Positions 43,658-52,961 of a stretch of DNA of 64,000 nucleotides are shown piece after piece; position 1 is the stretch's first letter; each line of letters opens with the position of its first letter. Below the pieces are notes generated by a model. The model did no database searches, had not been told where the DNA came from, and worked only from the letters and a program-made list of their open reading frames with translations. The stretch is from Deltaproteobacteria bacterium. GTDB lineage: Bacteria > Myxococcota > JADLHZ01. Location of the stretch: contig JADLHZ010000089.1 of the NCBI GenBank assembly GCA_020848545.1, forward strand, positions 1 through 64,000. Reading direction: 5' to 3'. The position numbers and the translations under genes were made by a program.

Positions 43658-43853
43658 CGGCGCCGCCGAACGCCGCCGATTTCCTCCCCGGTCCCTTTTC
43701 GCAATTCCTCCCGGCGCGCCGGACTCGAACGGCATCAAGATGACGCCGGGCCACGTCTATCGCGCGTTACGGCGGGCGGCGAAGATCGATGAGCACGCGC
43801 TGCTCAGGCGTTTTCCGCTGTCGACCGCCAGAAGCGATTTGGCGCTCGGCTAG

Positions 43854-44015
43854 GCGGCCTGCGACAGTCGATTTCGCGACAGGATTTTGCGCGAGGCGCC
43901 CGAGATCCGTGTTCCGAAAACGCCACCAATACCGGCAGTATTCGCGAGTTTTCGGGACGCGGAGCTCGGGATGGATCGCGCGAAAGACGTTGCGCAATTG
44001 GCTGTTGCAGGCCGC
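43854..44015. repeat. 162-nt near-palindrome upstream of the sigma-54 activator
   Basis: Two arms of 68 nt, 43854-43921 and 43948-44015, are inverted relative to each other and pair at roughly three quarters of positions by eye. The inner 23 nt (43899-43921 against 43948-43970) match at 20 of 23, and the outer 9 nt (GCGGCCTGC) match perfectly. The 26-nt centre contains another hairpin, AATAC-N5-GTATT. It fills much of the 383-bp spacer before the activator gene. No flanking target duplication is obvious. It could be a miniature mobile element or a structured 5' leader. Confidence 0.6.
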
Positions 44016-44040
44016 TCTTGCCTGCTACAAAGACGAGGCC

Positions 44041-45369
44041 ATGTCGCAAGAGAAGACACCGGCGCTGATTCGCCGCGACACCTCTGCTGAAGCCGTCAAG
44101 TCGCGGCGGGCGCTCGCGCTCATCGTCGTGTTCTCGAACGACGCGAAGATCGTCGGGCAAGTGACCACGTTCATGAACCAGGTCACGGCCGGGCGAAAGC
44201 AGGAGGGCGACGTTCAGCTCGCGATCGACGATCGCATGCTCTCGCGCCGCCACTTCACCGTTCGCACGACGCAGCAAGGCGCCGAGATCGAAGACCTCGG
44301 CAGCACGAACGGCACCTACGTCGGCGGCCGCCGCATCACCAAGGAGCCGATCTCGTCGGGCTCGGTGATCCGCGTCGGCGAGACCTTGCTCGCCTTCGAA
44401 GAGGTGAGCTCGCCGCTGCACAAGGACGCGGCGGACGAGCTGGTCGGTAACGCGCTGCCCATGCAGCTCCTGCGCGTCGACATCGAGCGCGTGGCCAAGA
44501 CGGACCTGCCGGCGCTGATCCTCGGCGAGACCGGCACCGGCAAGGAGCTCGTCGCGCGGCGGCTGCATGAGCTCAGCGGACGCAGCGGCGAGTTCGTCGC
44601 CGTCAACTGCGGGGCGGTGCCGTCACAGCTCGCCGAAGCGACCTTCTTCGGCCACAAGCGCGGTGCGTTCACCGGCGCCACGTCCGATGCGCCGGGCCAC
44701 TGGCTCGCCGCGCACGAAGGCACGCTCTTTCTCGACGAGATCGGCGAGCTGCCGATGGAGCTGCAGCCGAAGATCCTGCGTGTGCTCGACAGCTGCGAGT
44801 TCTTGCCGGTCGGCGGCTCGGCCATCGTGAAGAGCAGCGCGCGGGTCGTCGCGGCGACCAACGTGGATCTCGCGGCGCGCGTGGCCGAAGGCCGCTTCCG
44901 CCAAGATCTCTACGCGCGCTTGGCCGTCTATATCTTGCGCCCACCGCCCTTGCGTGAGCGGCGCTCAGACATCGTCGCGCTCTTCGAGCTGTGGCTGAAG
45001 CGCGCCGCGCCGGCGAAGTCGTTCGCGCTCGACGCCGAGCTCGTCGAGCGCATGCTGCTGCACCCGTGGCCGATGAACGTGCGCGAGCTGCGCAACTTAG
45101 CGCAGCGCTTAAGCCTCAGCGATCAAGCGACGCTGACGCCGGCCGAGCTGCCGCCGGAGTGGGCGACTCAGGACAAGCCGAAGTCCGCGCCGGCGCCGAT
45201 CGGGCTCAAAGAGCTCCCGTCGCGCGAGCAGCTCGATGCGTTGCTGCAGTGGCACGGCGGCAACGTCGCCGCGATCGCCACGGCGATCGGCAAGGATCGC
45301 AAGCAGGTTTATCGGTGGCTCAAGAAGTACAATCTGCTGCCGGAAGGCTACCGCAAAGACGACGAGTAA
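44041..45369 (+). CDS. FHA-domain sigma-54-dependent transcriptional activator
   Basis: A 442-residue enhancer-binding protein. The N-terminal FHA domain (about 25-120) has the phosphothreonine-binding residues SRRHF and GSTNGTYV. The AAA+ domain (about 130-365) has GETGTGKE, GAFTGA (the sigma-54 contact loop) and TLFLDEIGEL. A Fis-type helix-turn-helix ends the protein (NVAAIATAIGKDRKQVYRWL). FHA-type activators are frequent in myxobacteria and link Ser/Thr kinase signalling to sigma-54 promoters. No target is adjacent. I chose ATG 44041, where family similarity begins; the frame extends upstream through the near-palindrome. Its stop lies inside repeat copy B. Confidence 0.93.
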   Translation: MSQEKTPALIRRDTSAEAVKSRRALALIVVFSNDAKIVGQVTTFMNQVTAGRKQEGDVQLAIDDRMLSRRHFTVRTTQQGAEIEDLGSTNGTYVGGRRITKEPISSGSVIRVGETLLAFEEVSSPLHKDAADELVGNALPMQLLRVDIERVAKTDLPALILGETGTGKELVARRLHELSGRSGEFVAVNCGAVPSQLAEATFFGHKRGAFTGATSDAPGHWLAAHEGTLFLDEIGELPMELQPKILRVLDSCEFLPVGGSAIVKSSARVVAATNVDLAARVAEGRFRQDLYARLAVYILRPPPLRERRSDIVALFELWLKRAAPAKSFALDAELVERMLLHPWPMNVRELRNLAQRLSLSDQATLTPAELPPEWATQDKPKSAPAPIGLKELPSREQLDALLQWHGGNVAAIATAIGKDRKQVYRWLKKYNLLPEGYRKDDE

Positions 45370-45463
45370 AAAGGTCCCAGGGACCTTTATTTTGACCAGT
45401 TTCTGTACACCGACGCGAAGTGTCCAAAAGTTGGACAGAAAATAGGTCCCTGGGACCTTTTTT
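45368..45463. repeat. Palindromic intergenic repeat, copy B (probable bidirectional terminator)
   Basis: A 96-nt element, inverted relative to copy A at 28294 and about 89% identical to it. The ends are AAAAAGGTCCCAGGGACCT and complement, followed by T6. It fills exactly the space between the stop of the sigma-54 activator and the stop of the convergent transglutaminase gene. Differences from copy A cluster in the central loop, as expected if the stems are selected or recently duplicated. Confidence 0.85.
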
Positions 45464-46863
45464 CAGTTCGCCTTCTCGATCGTCGCCTTCAGCTTCCCGA
45501 TGAGCATCGTAATCTTCGCCTGCTCCGCGAGATCGCCGCCGGCGAGCTGCACGTGCGTTGCATCGGCGCTCATCGTGCCTTGTGTCGGATCGACCGCGAG
45601 CCAACGCCCGACCCACACTTCCGCCCACGCGTGATAGCCGAAGCCGTTGCCGGGCGGCCAATAGGTGATACCGACGACCGGCCGCGCCGGGATGCCGGCA
45701 GCACGCGCCAGCGCCACGAAGAGCGCCGCGTGCTCGCCGCAATCGCCCTTGCGACTCTTGAACACCTCGAGCGCGTTCGACACCGCCGGCACGTACGCCT
45801 TCTCGAGCTTTTGATGCACCCACGCGAGGAGCTTGCCGGCCGCGCGGTAAGAGTTCTTCTCGCCGCCAACGATCTCTTTGGCCAACGCGCGGATCTCCGG
45901 CGCGTCCGATTGCAGCAGCGGCTCGGGCCTCAGCTCGGCCGCGAACTTCGCCGTGTCGACCGGCAGCGGCGCCGCGCTCTTCTCGTCGAAGGGCGCGCGC
46001 TTCACCGTCACGCGCACGTTGTCGCCTTGCGCCTGTACGACCTGCCGCTCGCTCTGCGGCATCGGATAGCCCTTGGCGCCGGCGAACGAGATCGCCACGT
46101 CGTTCAAGACGTAGGGATTATCGAGCAGCTTGTCGACCGGCACCACGAACGCGACGAGCACGTCCTGCGAGTAGCCGAGGTTCTTCGCGCGCTGCTCGTC
46201 CTCCAAGCGCAGCGTGAACAGGCCCGCGATCTTCGACTGCAACAGGCGTCCCTCGGGCGTGTAGACCGACTCCTCCTCCACGTTGAGCTCGACCATCTTC
46301 GACTTCACTTCGCGGATCGGCACCTCGACGCCGTCGAGCATGCGCTGCTCGATCTTCACGAGCTCGACCTCGCTCGTCGTCGCCTTCTGGATCGACGCGT
46401 CGAACGACTTCACCGTCGTCTTGCCGTTCAGCTTTCCGGCGATCGCGAGGAGCTCGCCGGCTTGATGCTGCGCCACGGTCTCGCCGTCGATCGACGGCAA
46501 CGCGCGCTTCTCGCCGCCGGCGCTGAACTCGAGCTCGATCTTCGCGCCCTTGGCCACGCCGTTCACTTCGACGGCGCCGGTCGGCGAACCTTGCTTGAAC
46601 GCGAGCGTGAGCAGCTTGCCGCTCGCCCAGTCGTAGGTGAAGTCGTTCACGACCTCGACCTCGACGTTCTTCCCCATGCCGGCGACACGCGCGATCATCC
46701 GCTGGCGCGTGTGCAGCACCTTGCCGTTCTTCTCGCGCGTCGCTTCCAGGTAGCCGACCTTGTTGCCGTTCAAATAGACGCCGTACCAATCGTGCGCGAG
46801 GGGCAACTTCTGCCACGCGGGCGCCGCGACCGAGACCTGCAGGGCGAGGAGGAGTGCGATCAT
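45463..46863 (-). CDS. Secreted transglutaminase-like protein
   Basis: A 466-residue exported protein with signal MIALLLALQVSVAA. Residues 20-300 are beta-rich and of unknown role. The C-terminal transglutaminase-like domain has a full triad: Cys in KGDCGEHAAL, His in YHAWAEVWV and Asp in VDPTQG. Bacterial members are usually peptidases or amidases of the cell envelope rather than crosslinking enzymes. I chose ATG 46863, where the signal peptide starts. It diverges from the M16 peptidase lipoprotein across 69 bp, which probably carries both promoters. Confidence 0.88.
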   Translation of the reverse strand: MIALLLALQVSVAAPAWQKLPLAHDWYGVYLNGNKVGYLEATREKNGKVLHTRQRMIARVAGMGKNVEVEVVNDFTYDWASGKLLTLAFKQGSPTGAVEVNGVAKGAKIELEFSAGGEKRALPSIDGETVAQHQAGELLAIAGKLNGKTTVKSFDASIQKATTSEVELVKIEQRMLDGVEVPIREVKSKMVELNVEEESVYTPEGRLLQSKIAGLFTLRLEDEQRAKNLGYSQDVLVAFVVPVDKLLDNPYVLNDVAISFAGAKGYPMPQSERQVVQAQGDNVRVTVKRAPFDEKSAAPLPVDTAKFAAELRPEPLLQSDAPEIRALAKEIVGGEKNSYRAAGKLLAWVHQKLEKAYVPAVSNALEVFKSRKGDCGEHAALFVALARAAGIPARPVVGITYWPPGNGFGYHAWAEVWVGRWLAVDPTQGTMSADATHVQLAGGDLAEQAKITMLIGKLKATIEKAN

Positions 46864-46932
46864 CTGGCGCGGATCGCACGGCGAAAGGCAAAAACGCAAC
46901 CGCAGCGCATCCGTGCTAGAAAAACGCCCACG

Positions 46933-49608
46933 ATGTGCCGTTTCTTCCCTGTCGTCTTCGTCATCGCCGCCTGCCAAAGCGCCGCCCCGCCGCCCGCGAA
47001 CGTGGCCGCCGCTCCGAAGGCGCCCGAGGCCGATCGCGTCCTCGTCGGCGCGCGCTTCACCTTGCCGAGCGGCCTCACGGTCATCGTGCAGGAGAACCAC
47101 GCGAGCCCGGTCGTCGCGATGCAAGTGTGGGTCGAGGCAGGCTCGGCCGACGAGATGCCCGGCGAAGAAGGCGTCGCGCACATGCACGAGCACTTGCTCC
47201 TGCGCGGCGCCGGCGAAGTCAGCCGCACGATCGAAGGCCTCGGCGGCGAGATCACGCTGCGCACGGGTTACGACGCGACCGTGCTCTCGATCGTCGTCGC
47301 GAGCCGCTTCTTCGACACCGGCCTCGGCCTCGCGGGCGACGTGCTCAGCAAGGCGAGCTTCGACAAGGCGGACGTCGAGCGGCAAGTCGCGCTGCAACGC
47401 GACGAGCTGAAGCGCGCCTCGCAGCAGCCCGCGCGCAAGCTCTCGCAGGCGCTCTTCGACACCGTCTATTTATTGCACCCCTACCGGCGGCCGCTGATGG
47501 GCACCGACGAGCAGCTCGCGAAGATCAGCGTCGACGCCATCAACCGCTTCTACGAGCGCCGCTACACGCCGCAGGGCACCGTGCTCGTCGTCACCGGCGA
47601 CGTCACCGCCGATCGCGTCAAGCAAGCGGCGACGAAAGCCTTCGCCAAGTACACGAGGAAGAGCACGAAGCAGGAGCGGCAGACCGAGCCCGAGCAGACC
47701 GAGCCGCGCGCGCGTACGATCCGCCATGACGGTAAAGACAGCTTCGTCGCGTTCGCGTGGCCCATCCCGGCGATCGATCACCGCGACGTCTACGCGCTCT
47801 CGCTCGCCGCGATCATCTTGGGCCAAGGCGACGGCGCGCGCTTACCGGCGAAGCTGCAGCGCGAGCAGAGCCTGGTGGCCGACGTCTACAGCTTCGCCTA
47901 CACGCCGAAGGGTCCCGGCATGCTCACCGCCGGCTTCGTCGCAGGGCCGGAGAAAGCGCAGCAAGCCGCGAGCGCGCTGTTGAAGGAAGTCGATCGCTTG
48001 CGCAGCGACGTCGTCTCCGAGGCCGAGCTCAAGCGCGCGCGCGTCGTCGTCTTGAGCGACAGCTATCATCACAAGCAGACCGCCGAAGGCCGCGCTGCGA
48101 AAGCCGGATTCTTCGCGGCCGCGGTCGGCGACGCCACCTTCGAAGAGCGCTACTACACGGAGATCGAGCGCGTGACGGTGGCCGACATCAAACGCGTCGC
48201 AGCGAAGTATCTGACGGCGACCAAGGTCTCGCTGGTTTCGCTGATCCCGAAGAGCGACGCCTTCGACACGGCCGCCGTGCTCGCGCAGGCGAAGACGCTC
48301 GACGAGCAGCTCGCGCGCCGCGAAGACGCCAAGCTCCCGGCGGCGTCGGCGCTCGGCGTGCATCGCGTGAAGCTGCGCAGCGGCACGACGCTGCTCCTGC
48401 AGCCGGATCGCACCGTGCCGATCGTCGCCTTTCGCGCAGCGTTCGTCGGCGGCTTGCGCTACGAGGACAAGAGCACGAACGGCTTACACGCGTTGCTCGC
48501 CCGCTTGTTGCCGCGCGCGACCGAGCGCAAGAGCCGCAACGACGTCGCCGCGTTGGAGGAGACGCTCGCTGCGAGCATCGAAGGCTTCGCCGGGCAGAAC
48601 TCGTTCGGCCTCTATGGCGAGCTCTTGAAGGCCACGGCGAACGAAGGGCTCGAGCTCGCGGCGGAGATGTTGAACGCGCCGAAGATCACCGCCGACGATC
48701 TCGATCGCGAGCGCGCGCTGCTCCTCGCCGAGATCCGCGGCCGCGAAGACAACTTGGCCAGCCTCGCCTTCGATCTCTTCACCGAAGCGCTCTACGACAA
48801 GCACCCGTACCGGTTGCGCCCGAAGGGCAGCGTCGACTCCGTGAGCGCGCTGCGGGCGGACGATCTGCTCGGCTTCTATCGGCGGGTCTACACCCGCGAC
48901 AAGCTGGTCGTGTCGATCGTCGGCGACTTTCAACCGGACGAGATGCTCGCGCAGATGCAGCGCTTGTTCGGCGCGCCGGTCGACAAGCCGGGCGCGCCCT
49001 TCGTGCAGCCGCTGACCGAGGAGAACCTGAAAGAGGCGCGTGTCGTCGAGCGCAAGAAGGAGCGCAGCCAGGCCCACGCCGTCATCGGCTTTCGCGGCGC
49101 GGCGATCGGCGACAAGGATCGCTACGCGCTCGAGTTGCTGTCGACGATCCTGAGCGGGCAAGGCGGCCGGCTCGCGCGCGTGTTGAAGGAGAAGCAGAGC
49201 CTCGCCTTGAACGTGGCGAGCGTGTCGATCGGCGGCCTCGAGCCCGGCTACTTCGCCGCCTACGTGTCGACGAGCCCGGACAAGCTCGACGCCGCGATCC
49301 AAGAGCTGAAGAAGCAACTCACGAGCGCCACCGAGCAGCCGGTGAGCGACGAAGAGCTCGAGCGCGCGCGACACTATCTCCTCGGCACCCACGCGATCCG
49401 CCTGCAGGACGCGAGCGCGCGTGCGGCGTCTTTGGCCCTGAACGAGCTCTATGGCTTGGGCTTCGCTGATGACGCGACGTACGAAGAGCAAGTGATGCAG
49501 GTGACGGCGCAAGAGCTCCGGCGCGTGGCCAAGGCGTACGTCGACTTCACGAAGAGCGTGACGGCGGTGGTCAAGCCGCAGAGCGCGCCGGCTGCGGTTT
49601 CGAAATAG
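46933..49608 (+). CDS. M16 family metallopeptidase lipoprotein, two domains in one chain
   Basis: An 891-residue lipoprotein (signal ending VIAAC, Cys14) with tandem M16 (pitrilysin/insulinase) halves. The first half has the inverted zinc motif HxxEH as HMHEH (His83, Glu86, His87), with the distal Glu expected near residue 160. The second half (from about 470) lacks HxxEH and should be the inactive partner that completes the peptide chamber. It is probably a periplasmic oligopeptide or misfolded-peptide degrader. Family members are often encoded as two adjacent genes; here they are fused. The frame extends far upstream as antisense of the transglutaminase gene; ATG 46933 is chosen for the lipoprotein signal. 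Confidence 0.92.
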   Translation: MCRFFPVVFVIAACQSAAPPPANVAAAPKAPEADRVLVGARFTLPSGLTVIVQENHASPVVAMQVWVEAGSADEMPGEEGVAHMHEHLLLRGAGEVSRTIEGLGGEITLRTGYDATVLSIVVASRFFDTGLGLAGDVLSKASFDKADVERQVALQRDELKRASQQPARKLSQALFDTVYLLHPYRRPLMGTDEQLAKISVDAINRFYERRYTPQGTVLVVTGDVTADRVKQAATKAFAKYTRKSTKQERQTEPEQTEPRARTIRHDGKDSFVAFAWPIPAIDHRDVYALSLAAIILGQGDGARLPAKLQREQSLVADVYSFAYTPKGPGMLTAGFVAGPEKAQQAASALLKEVDRLRSDVVSEAELKRARVVVLSDSYHHKQTAEGRAAKAGFFAAAVGDATFEERYYTEIERVTVADIKRVAAKYLTATKVSLVSLIPKSDAFDTAAVLAQAKTLDEQLARREDAKLPAASALGVHRVKLRSGTTLLLQPDRTVPIVAFRAAFVGGLRYEDKSTNGLHALLARLLPRATERKSRNDVAALEETLAASIEGFAGQNSFGLYGELLKATANEGLELAAEMLNAPKITADDLDRERALLLAEIRGREDNLASLAFDLFTEALYDKHPYRLRPKGSVDSVSALRADDLLGFYRRVYTRDKLVVSIVGDFQPDEMLAQMQRLFGAPVDKPGAPFVQPLTEENLKEARVVERKKERSQAHAVIGFRGAAIGDKDRYALELLSTILSGQGGRLARVLKEKQSLALNVASVSIGGLEPGYFAAYVSTSPDKLDAAIQELKKQLTSATEQPVSDEELERARHYLLGTHAIRLQDASARAASLALNELYGLGFADDATYEEQVMQVTAQELRRVAKAYVDFTKSVTAVVKPQSAPAAVSK

Positions 49609-49624
49609 ACAGCGTACGACGAAT

Positions 49625-50548
49625 ATGGCATCGGGCCGCGCCGTGCCTAGCTTCGAAGTCACTTTGGAGGTCGAAGAGACCATCGCCGACGAGGTGAGCG
49701 CCGAGCTCTTCGCCATCGGCGCCGAAGCGATCGAAGTGCGCGATCGCGAAGGCCTGAAGCTGCCCGGCGTCATCCTGCCGCCGGACGGGAAGTCGTGGCT
49801 CATCTGCGGCTTCACCGAGTCGTCGCGCGAGGATCTGGAAGCGCGGCTGACCCAAGAGCTCGCGCAAACGCCCTACAAGTACACGGTCACGAGCTTCCAG
49901 CTGCGCGACGACACCGACTGGGCGAACAAGTGGAAAGAGTTCTACCGGCCGCTGCGCGTCGGCGACAATCTGTGGGTCTCACCGAGCTGGGAGAAAGCGC
50001 CGGACGTGCCGGGCGCGGTGGTCATCCGCTTGGACCCCGAGATGGCGTTCGGCACCGGCCAACACCCGACGACGCGCCTATGCTTGCAGCTCGTCGAGCG
50101 CTTGCTCACCGAGCGCCAGCGCGAAATCGAACGCCTGCGCATTCTCGATGTCGGCACCGGCAGCGGCATCTTGGCGATCGGCGCGGCGCTGCTCGGCGCA
50201 AAGCATATCGTCGGCGTCGACAACGACCAAGTGAGCGTGGAGACCGCCAAGGCCAACGCCGAGCGCAACGGCGTGGCGGCGATGTGCAAGTTCTGGGTCG
50301 GCGCCATGCCGCAGGCCGCGCCGCACGTCGGCGAGACCTTCGACATCATCTTGGCGAACATCCTGGCCGATCCGTTGATCGAGATGGCGCCCACGCTGCG
50401 ATCGCTGCGCGCGTCGGCGGGGCAAGTCGTGCTCAGCGGGCTGTTGAACGATCAAGCGGACCGGGTGATCGCGGCGTATGCGGCCGAGGGCTTCACGGTC
50501 GAGGATCACCTGCGCGAAGACGAGTGGAGCGCGTTGCTGTTGAGTTGA
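49625..50548 (+). CDS. prmA: Ribosomal protein L11 methyltransferase
   Basis: A 307-residue PrmA of normal length. The N-terminal recognition domain is followed by a class I SAM methyltransferase fold with DVGTGSGILAIGAA, GVDND and the catalytic-site ILANILADPL. It trimethylates uL11 on free and assembled ribosomes. The start at 49625 (ATG) lies 16 bp after the M16 stop with no clear Shine-Dalgarno; GTG 49643 is possible. No special link to its neighbours is visible. Confidence 0.95.
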   Translation: MASGRAVPSFEVTLEVEETIADEVSAELFAIGAEAIEVRDREGLKLPGVILPPDGKSWLICGFTESSREDLEARLTQELAQTPYKYTVTSFQLRDDTDWANKWKEFYRPLRVGDNLWVSPSWEKAPDVPGAVVIRLDPEMAFGTGQHPTTRLCLQLVERLLTERQREIERLRILDVGTGSGILAIGAALLGAKHIVGVDNDQVSVETAKANAERNGVAAMCKFWVGAMPQAAPHVGETFDIILANILADPLIEMAPTLRSLRASAGQVVLSGLLNDQADRVIAAYAAEGFTVEDHLREDEWSALLLS

Positions 50549-50608
50549 GTGTCGGCCACGTTCACGGCCACGTTGATTTTGGTCTCCGGCGCGTCTAGCA
50601 GCAGCGGC

Positions 50609-51724
50609 ATGCTCGGATTATCAGGCCTGCACTCGATCCACTTCGCCGTCAAAAGCCTCGCCGACACGCGCGACTTCTACGAACGCCAGCTCGGCTTCGT
50701 GCCGCTGTTCAAAGCCTCGGCGGCGCTCGCGGAACGCTCGGGCCAAGACTCGATCGTCTACGGCGGCGGCACCGCGCGCGTGTGCTTGTCGGCGCCGAAG
50801 AACGAGACCTGCAAGGCCGCGCGCTACTTGAAGCAGCACCCTGAAGGCGTGATGAGCGTGGCGTTCAACGTCGAGGACATTCAGCACACGTTCAAGACCC
50901 TGGAGAAAAACGGCGCCACGCCGCTCTCCGACATCAACGTGGCCGGTGACTACAAGGACTTCGAGATCACGACGCCGCTCGGCGATGTGCAGTTCCGCTT
51001 CATCCAAGCAAAGGGGACGCCGTTTGCGCCGGGCTTCGAAGCGTTGCCGGTAAAAGAGCGCGGCGTCATCCCGTGGATCGGCGTCGACCACCTCACGTGC
51101 AACATGCGGACGATCAAGCCCTTCGTCGACTGGCTGAAGGACGTGATGGGCTTCGAGCAGTTCTGGCAGATCGAATTTCACACGTCGCAGCTCGAAGCCG
51201 GCAAGACCAAGGAGACCGGCAGCGGGCTGAAGTCGATCGTGATGTGGGATCCGAAGAGCGAGATCAAAGTCGCGTCGAACGAGCCGCTGCGGCCGTTCTT
51301 CCGCCAGTCGCAGATCGAGCGCTTCGTCGAAGACAACCGCGGCGCCGGCGTGCAGCACATCGCCCTCGGCGTGCCGAGTGCCATCGACGCGGTGAAGCAC
51401 CTGAAGAAGGTGGGCTTGAAGTTCTTGGACGCGCCGCCGTCGTACTACGAGCGCTTGCCGGCGCGCTTCAAGGAAGTCGGCTTCGACATCGCGCGCGTCA
51501 AAGAGCCGCTCGCCGAGATTCAGAAGAACAACTTGCTCGTCGACGGCAGTAAAGACGGCTACCTCCTGCAGATCTTCAGCGACGAGCTGCGCGAGGTTTC
51601 GGACAACCAGGGCGGCGCGCCAGCGTTCTACGAAGTGATCCAGCGCGAAGGCGATCGCGGCTTCGGCTACGGCAACTTCCGTGCGCTCTTCGAGGCGATC
51701 GAAGCGCTGCAGACGAAACGATGA
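50609..51724 (+). CDS. hpd: 4-hydroxyphenylpyruvate dioxygenase
   Basis: A 371-residue HPPD. It has two vicinal oxygen chelate domains. The iron ligands are His in VDHLTCNM, His in GVQHIALG and Glu in FYEVIQR, and the C-terminal gate helix has GNFRALFEAIE. It converts 4-hydroxyphenylpyruvate with O2 to homogentisate in tyrosine breakdown. hmgA follows 88 bp later on the same strand and takes the product onward. I chose ATG 50609, where the family's N-terminus (GLSGLHSIHFAV) begins. Confidence 0.95.
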   Translation: MLGLSGLHSIHFAVKSLADTRDFYERQLGFVPLFKASAALAERSGQDSIVYGGGTARVCLSAPKNETCKAARYLKQHPEGVMSVAFNVEDIQHTFKTLEKNGATPLSDINVAGDYKDFEITTPLGDVQFRFIQAKGTPFAPGFEALPVKERGVIPWIGVDHLTCNMRTIKPFVDWLKDVMGFEQFWQIEFHTSQLEAGKTKETGSGLKSIVMWDPKSEIKVASNEPLRPFFRQSQIERFVEDNRGAGVQHIALGVPSAIDAVKHLKKVGLKFLDAPPSYYERLPARFKEVGFDIARVKEPLAEIQKNNLLVDGSKDGYLLQIFSDELREVSDNQGGAPAFYEVIQREGDRGFGYGNFRALFEAIEALQTKR

Positions 51725-51812
51725 CAGGCGACGGAGCCTGCGGAGTCGCCCAAATGAAATCGCGCACCCAGCCGCGATATGATGCCGTTCTCCGCATCGC
51801 GGCGGGTGCGCG

Positions 51813-52961
51813 ATGATCGAGAGGCTTCTCCTAGGCACCGTCGCCGACAAGCCGCACATCGTGTTGAAGGACGCGCATGGCAAGCTCCTCTTCGAAGAGT
51901 GCTTCACGCGCCGCGGCTTCGACTCGTCTTATACGATCGTCTATCACTCGCACGCGCCTATGCCGGACGAGGGCTACGCACCGACGCAACGTGGCTGGCC
52001 GAAGCCCGCAGCGACGGAGGCGTCGCACGCGCGCCGCTTGTTTCACGCCGAGAAGACCACGCGCACCGGCAAGGCGCTCGATGCGCGCACCGTGCTGCTC
52101 ACGAACGCGCAGATCGACATCGGCGTCGTGCGGCCGACTGAAGACGACGACGCCTACCTCGCGAACAACGACGGCGACGATGTGTATTTTTTGTTACATG
52201 GGTCGGCCGAGTGCGAGACGCCCTTTGGTACGCTGTCGTTGAAGCAGCACGACTACCTGTGGATCCCGCGCTCGTTGCCGCATCGCTTCTTGCGCGTGGA
52301 GAAGGACGCGCACTGGCTGCACCTCGAGATGAAGCGCGGGATGCACTTGCCGAGGCAGTATCTGAACGAGCTCGGCCAGCTGAAGATGGACGCGCCCTAC
52401 TCGCATCGAGACTTTCGCCGGCCGACGTGGCTGCCGAAGAGCACGGACAAAGCGACGGTCGTCATCAAGCGCGACGGCCGCTTCTGGGAGCGGAAGACCG
52501 CGGCGCCGCTGCTCGACGTCGTCGGGCTCGACGGCTTCGTTTATCCCTTGGTGTTTCCGATCCATCGCTTTCAGCCGAAGACCGGGCTCGTGCACTTGCC
52601 GCCGACGATCCACGCGACCTTCGCCGGCGAGGGCGCGCTCGTCTGCTCGTTCGTGCCGCGGCTGACCGACACGCACCCGAACGCGATCCCGTGTCCGTAT
52701 CCGCACTCGTCGGTCGATTGCGACGAGATGATCTTCTACTGCAGCGGCAACTTCACGAGCCGCCGTGGCGTGGGGCCGGGCGCGATCTCGTTGCACCCGG
52801 CGGGCGTTCCGCACGGTCCGCACCCGGGCGCGTACGAAGCGAGCATCGGCACGAAGAGCACGGAAGAGCTCGCCGTGATGGTCGATACGTTCTTGCCGCT
52901 GCATCCAACGCAGGAAGCGCTGGCGGTGGAGCAGGCGGATTACCACGGGACGTGGAAATGA
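51813..52961 (+). CDS. hmgA: Homogentisate 1,2-dioxygenase family protein
   Basis: A 382-residue protein of the homogentisate dioxygenase family, shorter than the roughly 430 residues of the human and pseudomonad enzyme. The C-terminal catalytic cupin has the likely iron ligands in CDEMIFYCSGNF (Glu) and HPAGVPHGPHPG (His). It would cleave the ring of homogentisate to maleylacetoacetate, the step after HPPD. The adjacent hpd gene supports this. The isomerase and fumarylacetoacetase needed to finish the pathway are not in this window. Its stop overlaps the next gene's start (ATGA). Confidence 0.88.
   Translation: MIERLLLGTVADKPHIVLKDAHGKLLFEECFTRRGFDSSYTIVYHSHAPMPDEGYAPTQRGWPKPAATEASHARRLFHAEKTTRTGKALDARTVLLTNAQIDIGVVRPTEDDDAYLANNDGDDVYFLLHGSAECETPFGTLSLKQHDYLWIPRSLPHRFLRVEKDAHWLHLEMKRGMHLPRQYLNELGQLKMDAPYSHRDFRRPTWLPKSTDKATVVIKRDGRFWERKTAAPLLDVVGLDGFVYPLVFPIHRFQPKTGLVHLPPTIHATFAGEGALVCSFVPRLTDTHPNAIPCPYPHSSVDCDEMIFYCSGNFTSRRGVGPGAISLHPAGVPHGPHPGAYEASIGTKSTEELAVMVDTFLPLHPTQEALAVEQADYHGTWK

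Noticed and set aside
43710-43740. Sequence GGACTCGAAC resembling the T-loop complement of a tRNA 3' end on the minus strand
   Set aside because: No acceptor stem, D-arm or anticodon arm could be placed around it.
43734-43854. Short frame with HVYRALRRAAK, faintly like part of a tyrosine recombinase
   Set aside because: Too short, no catalytic Arg/His/Tyr pattern and no start; a degraded integrase relic is possible but unsupported.
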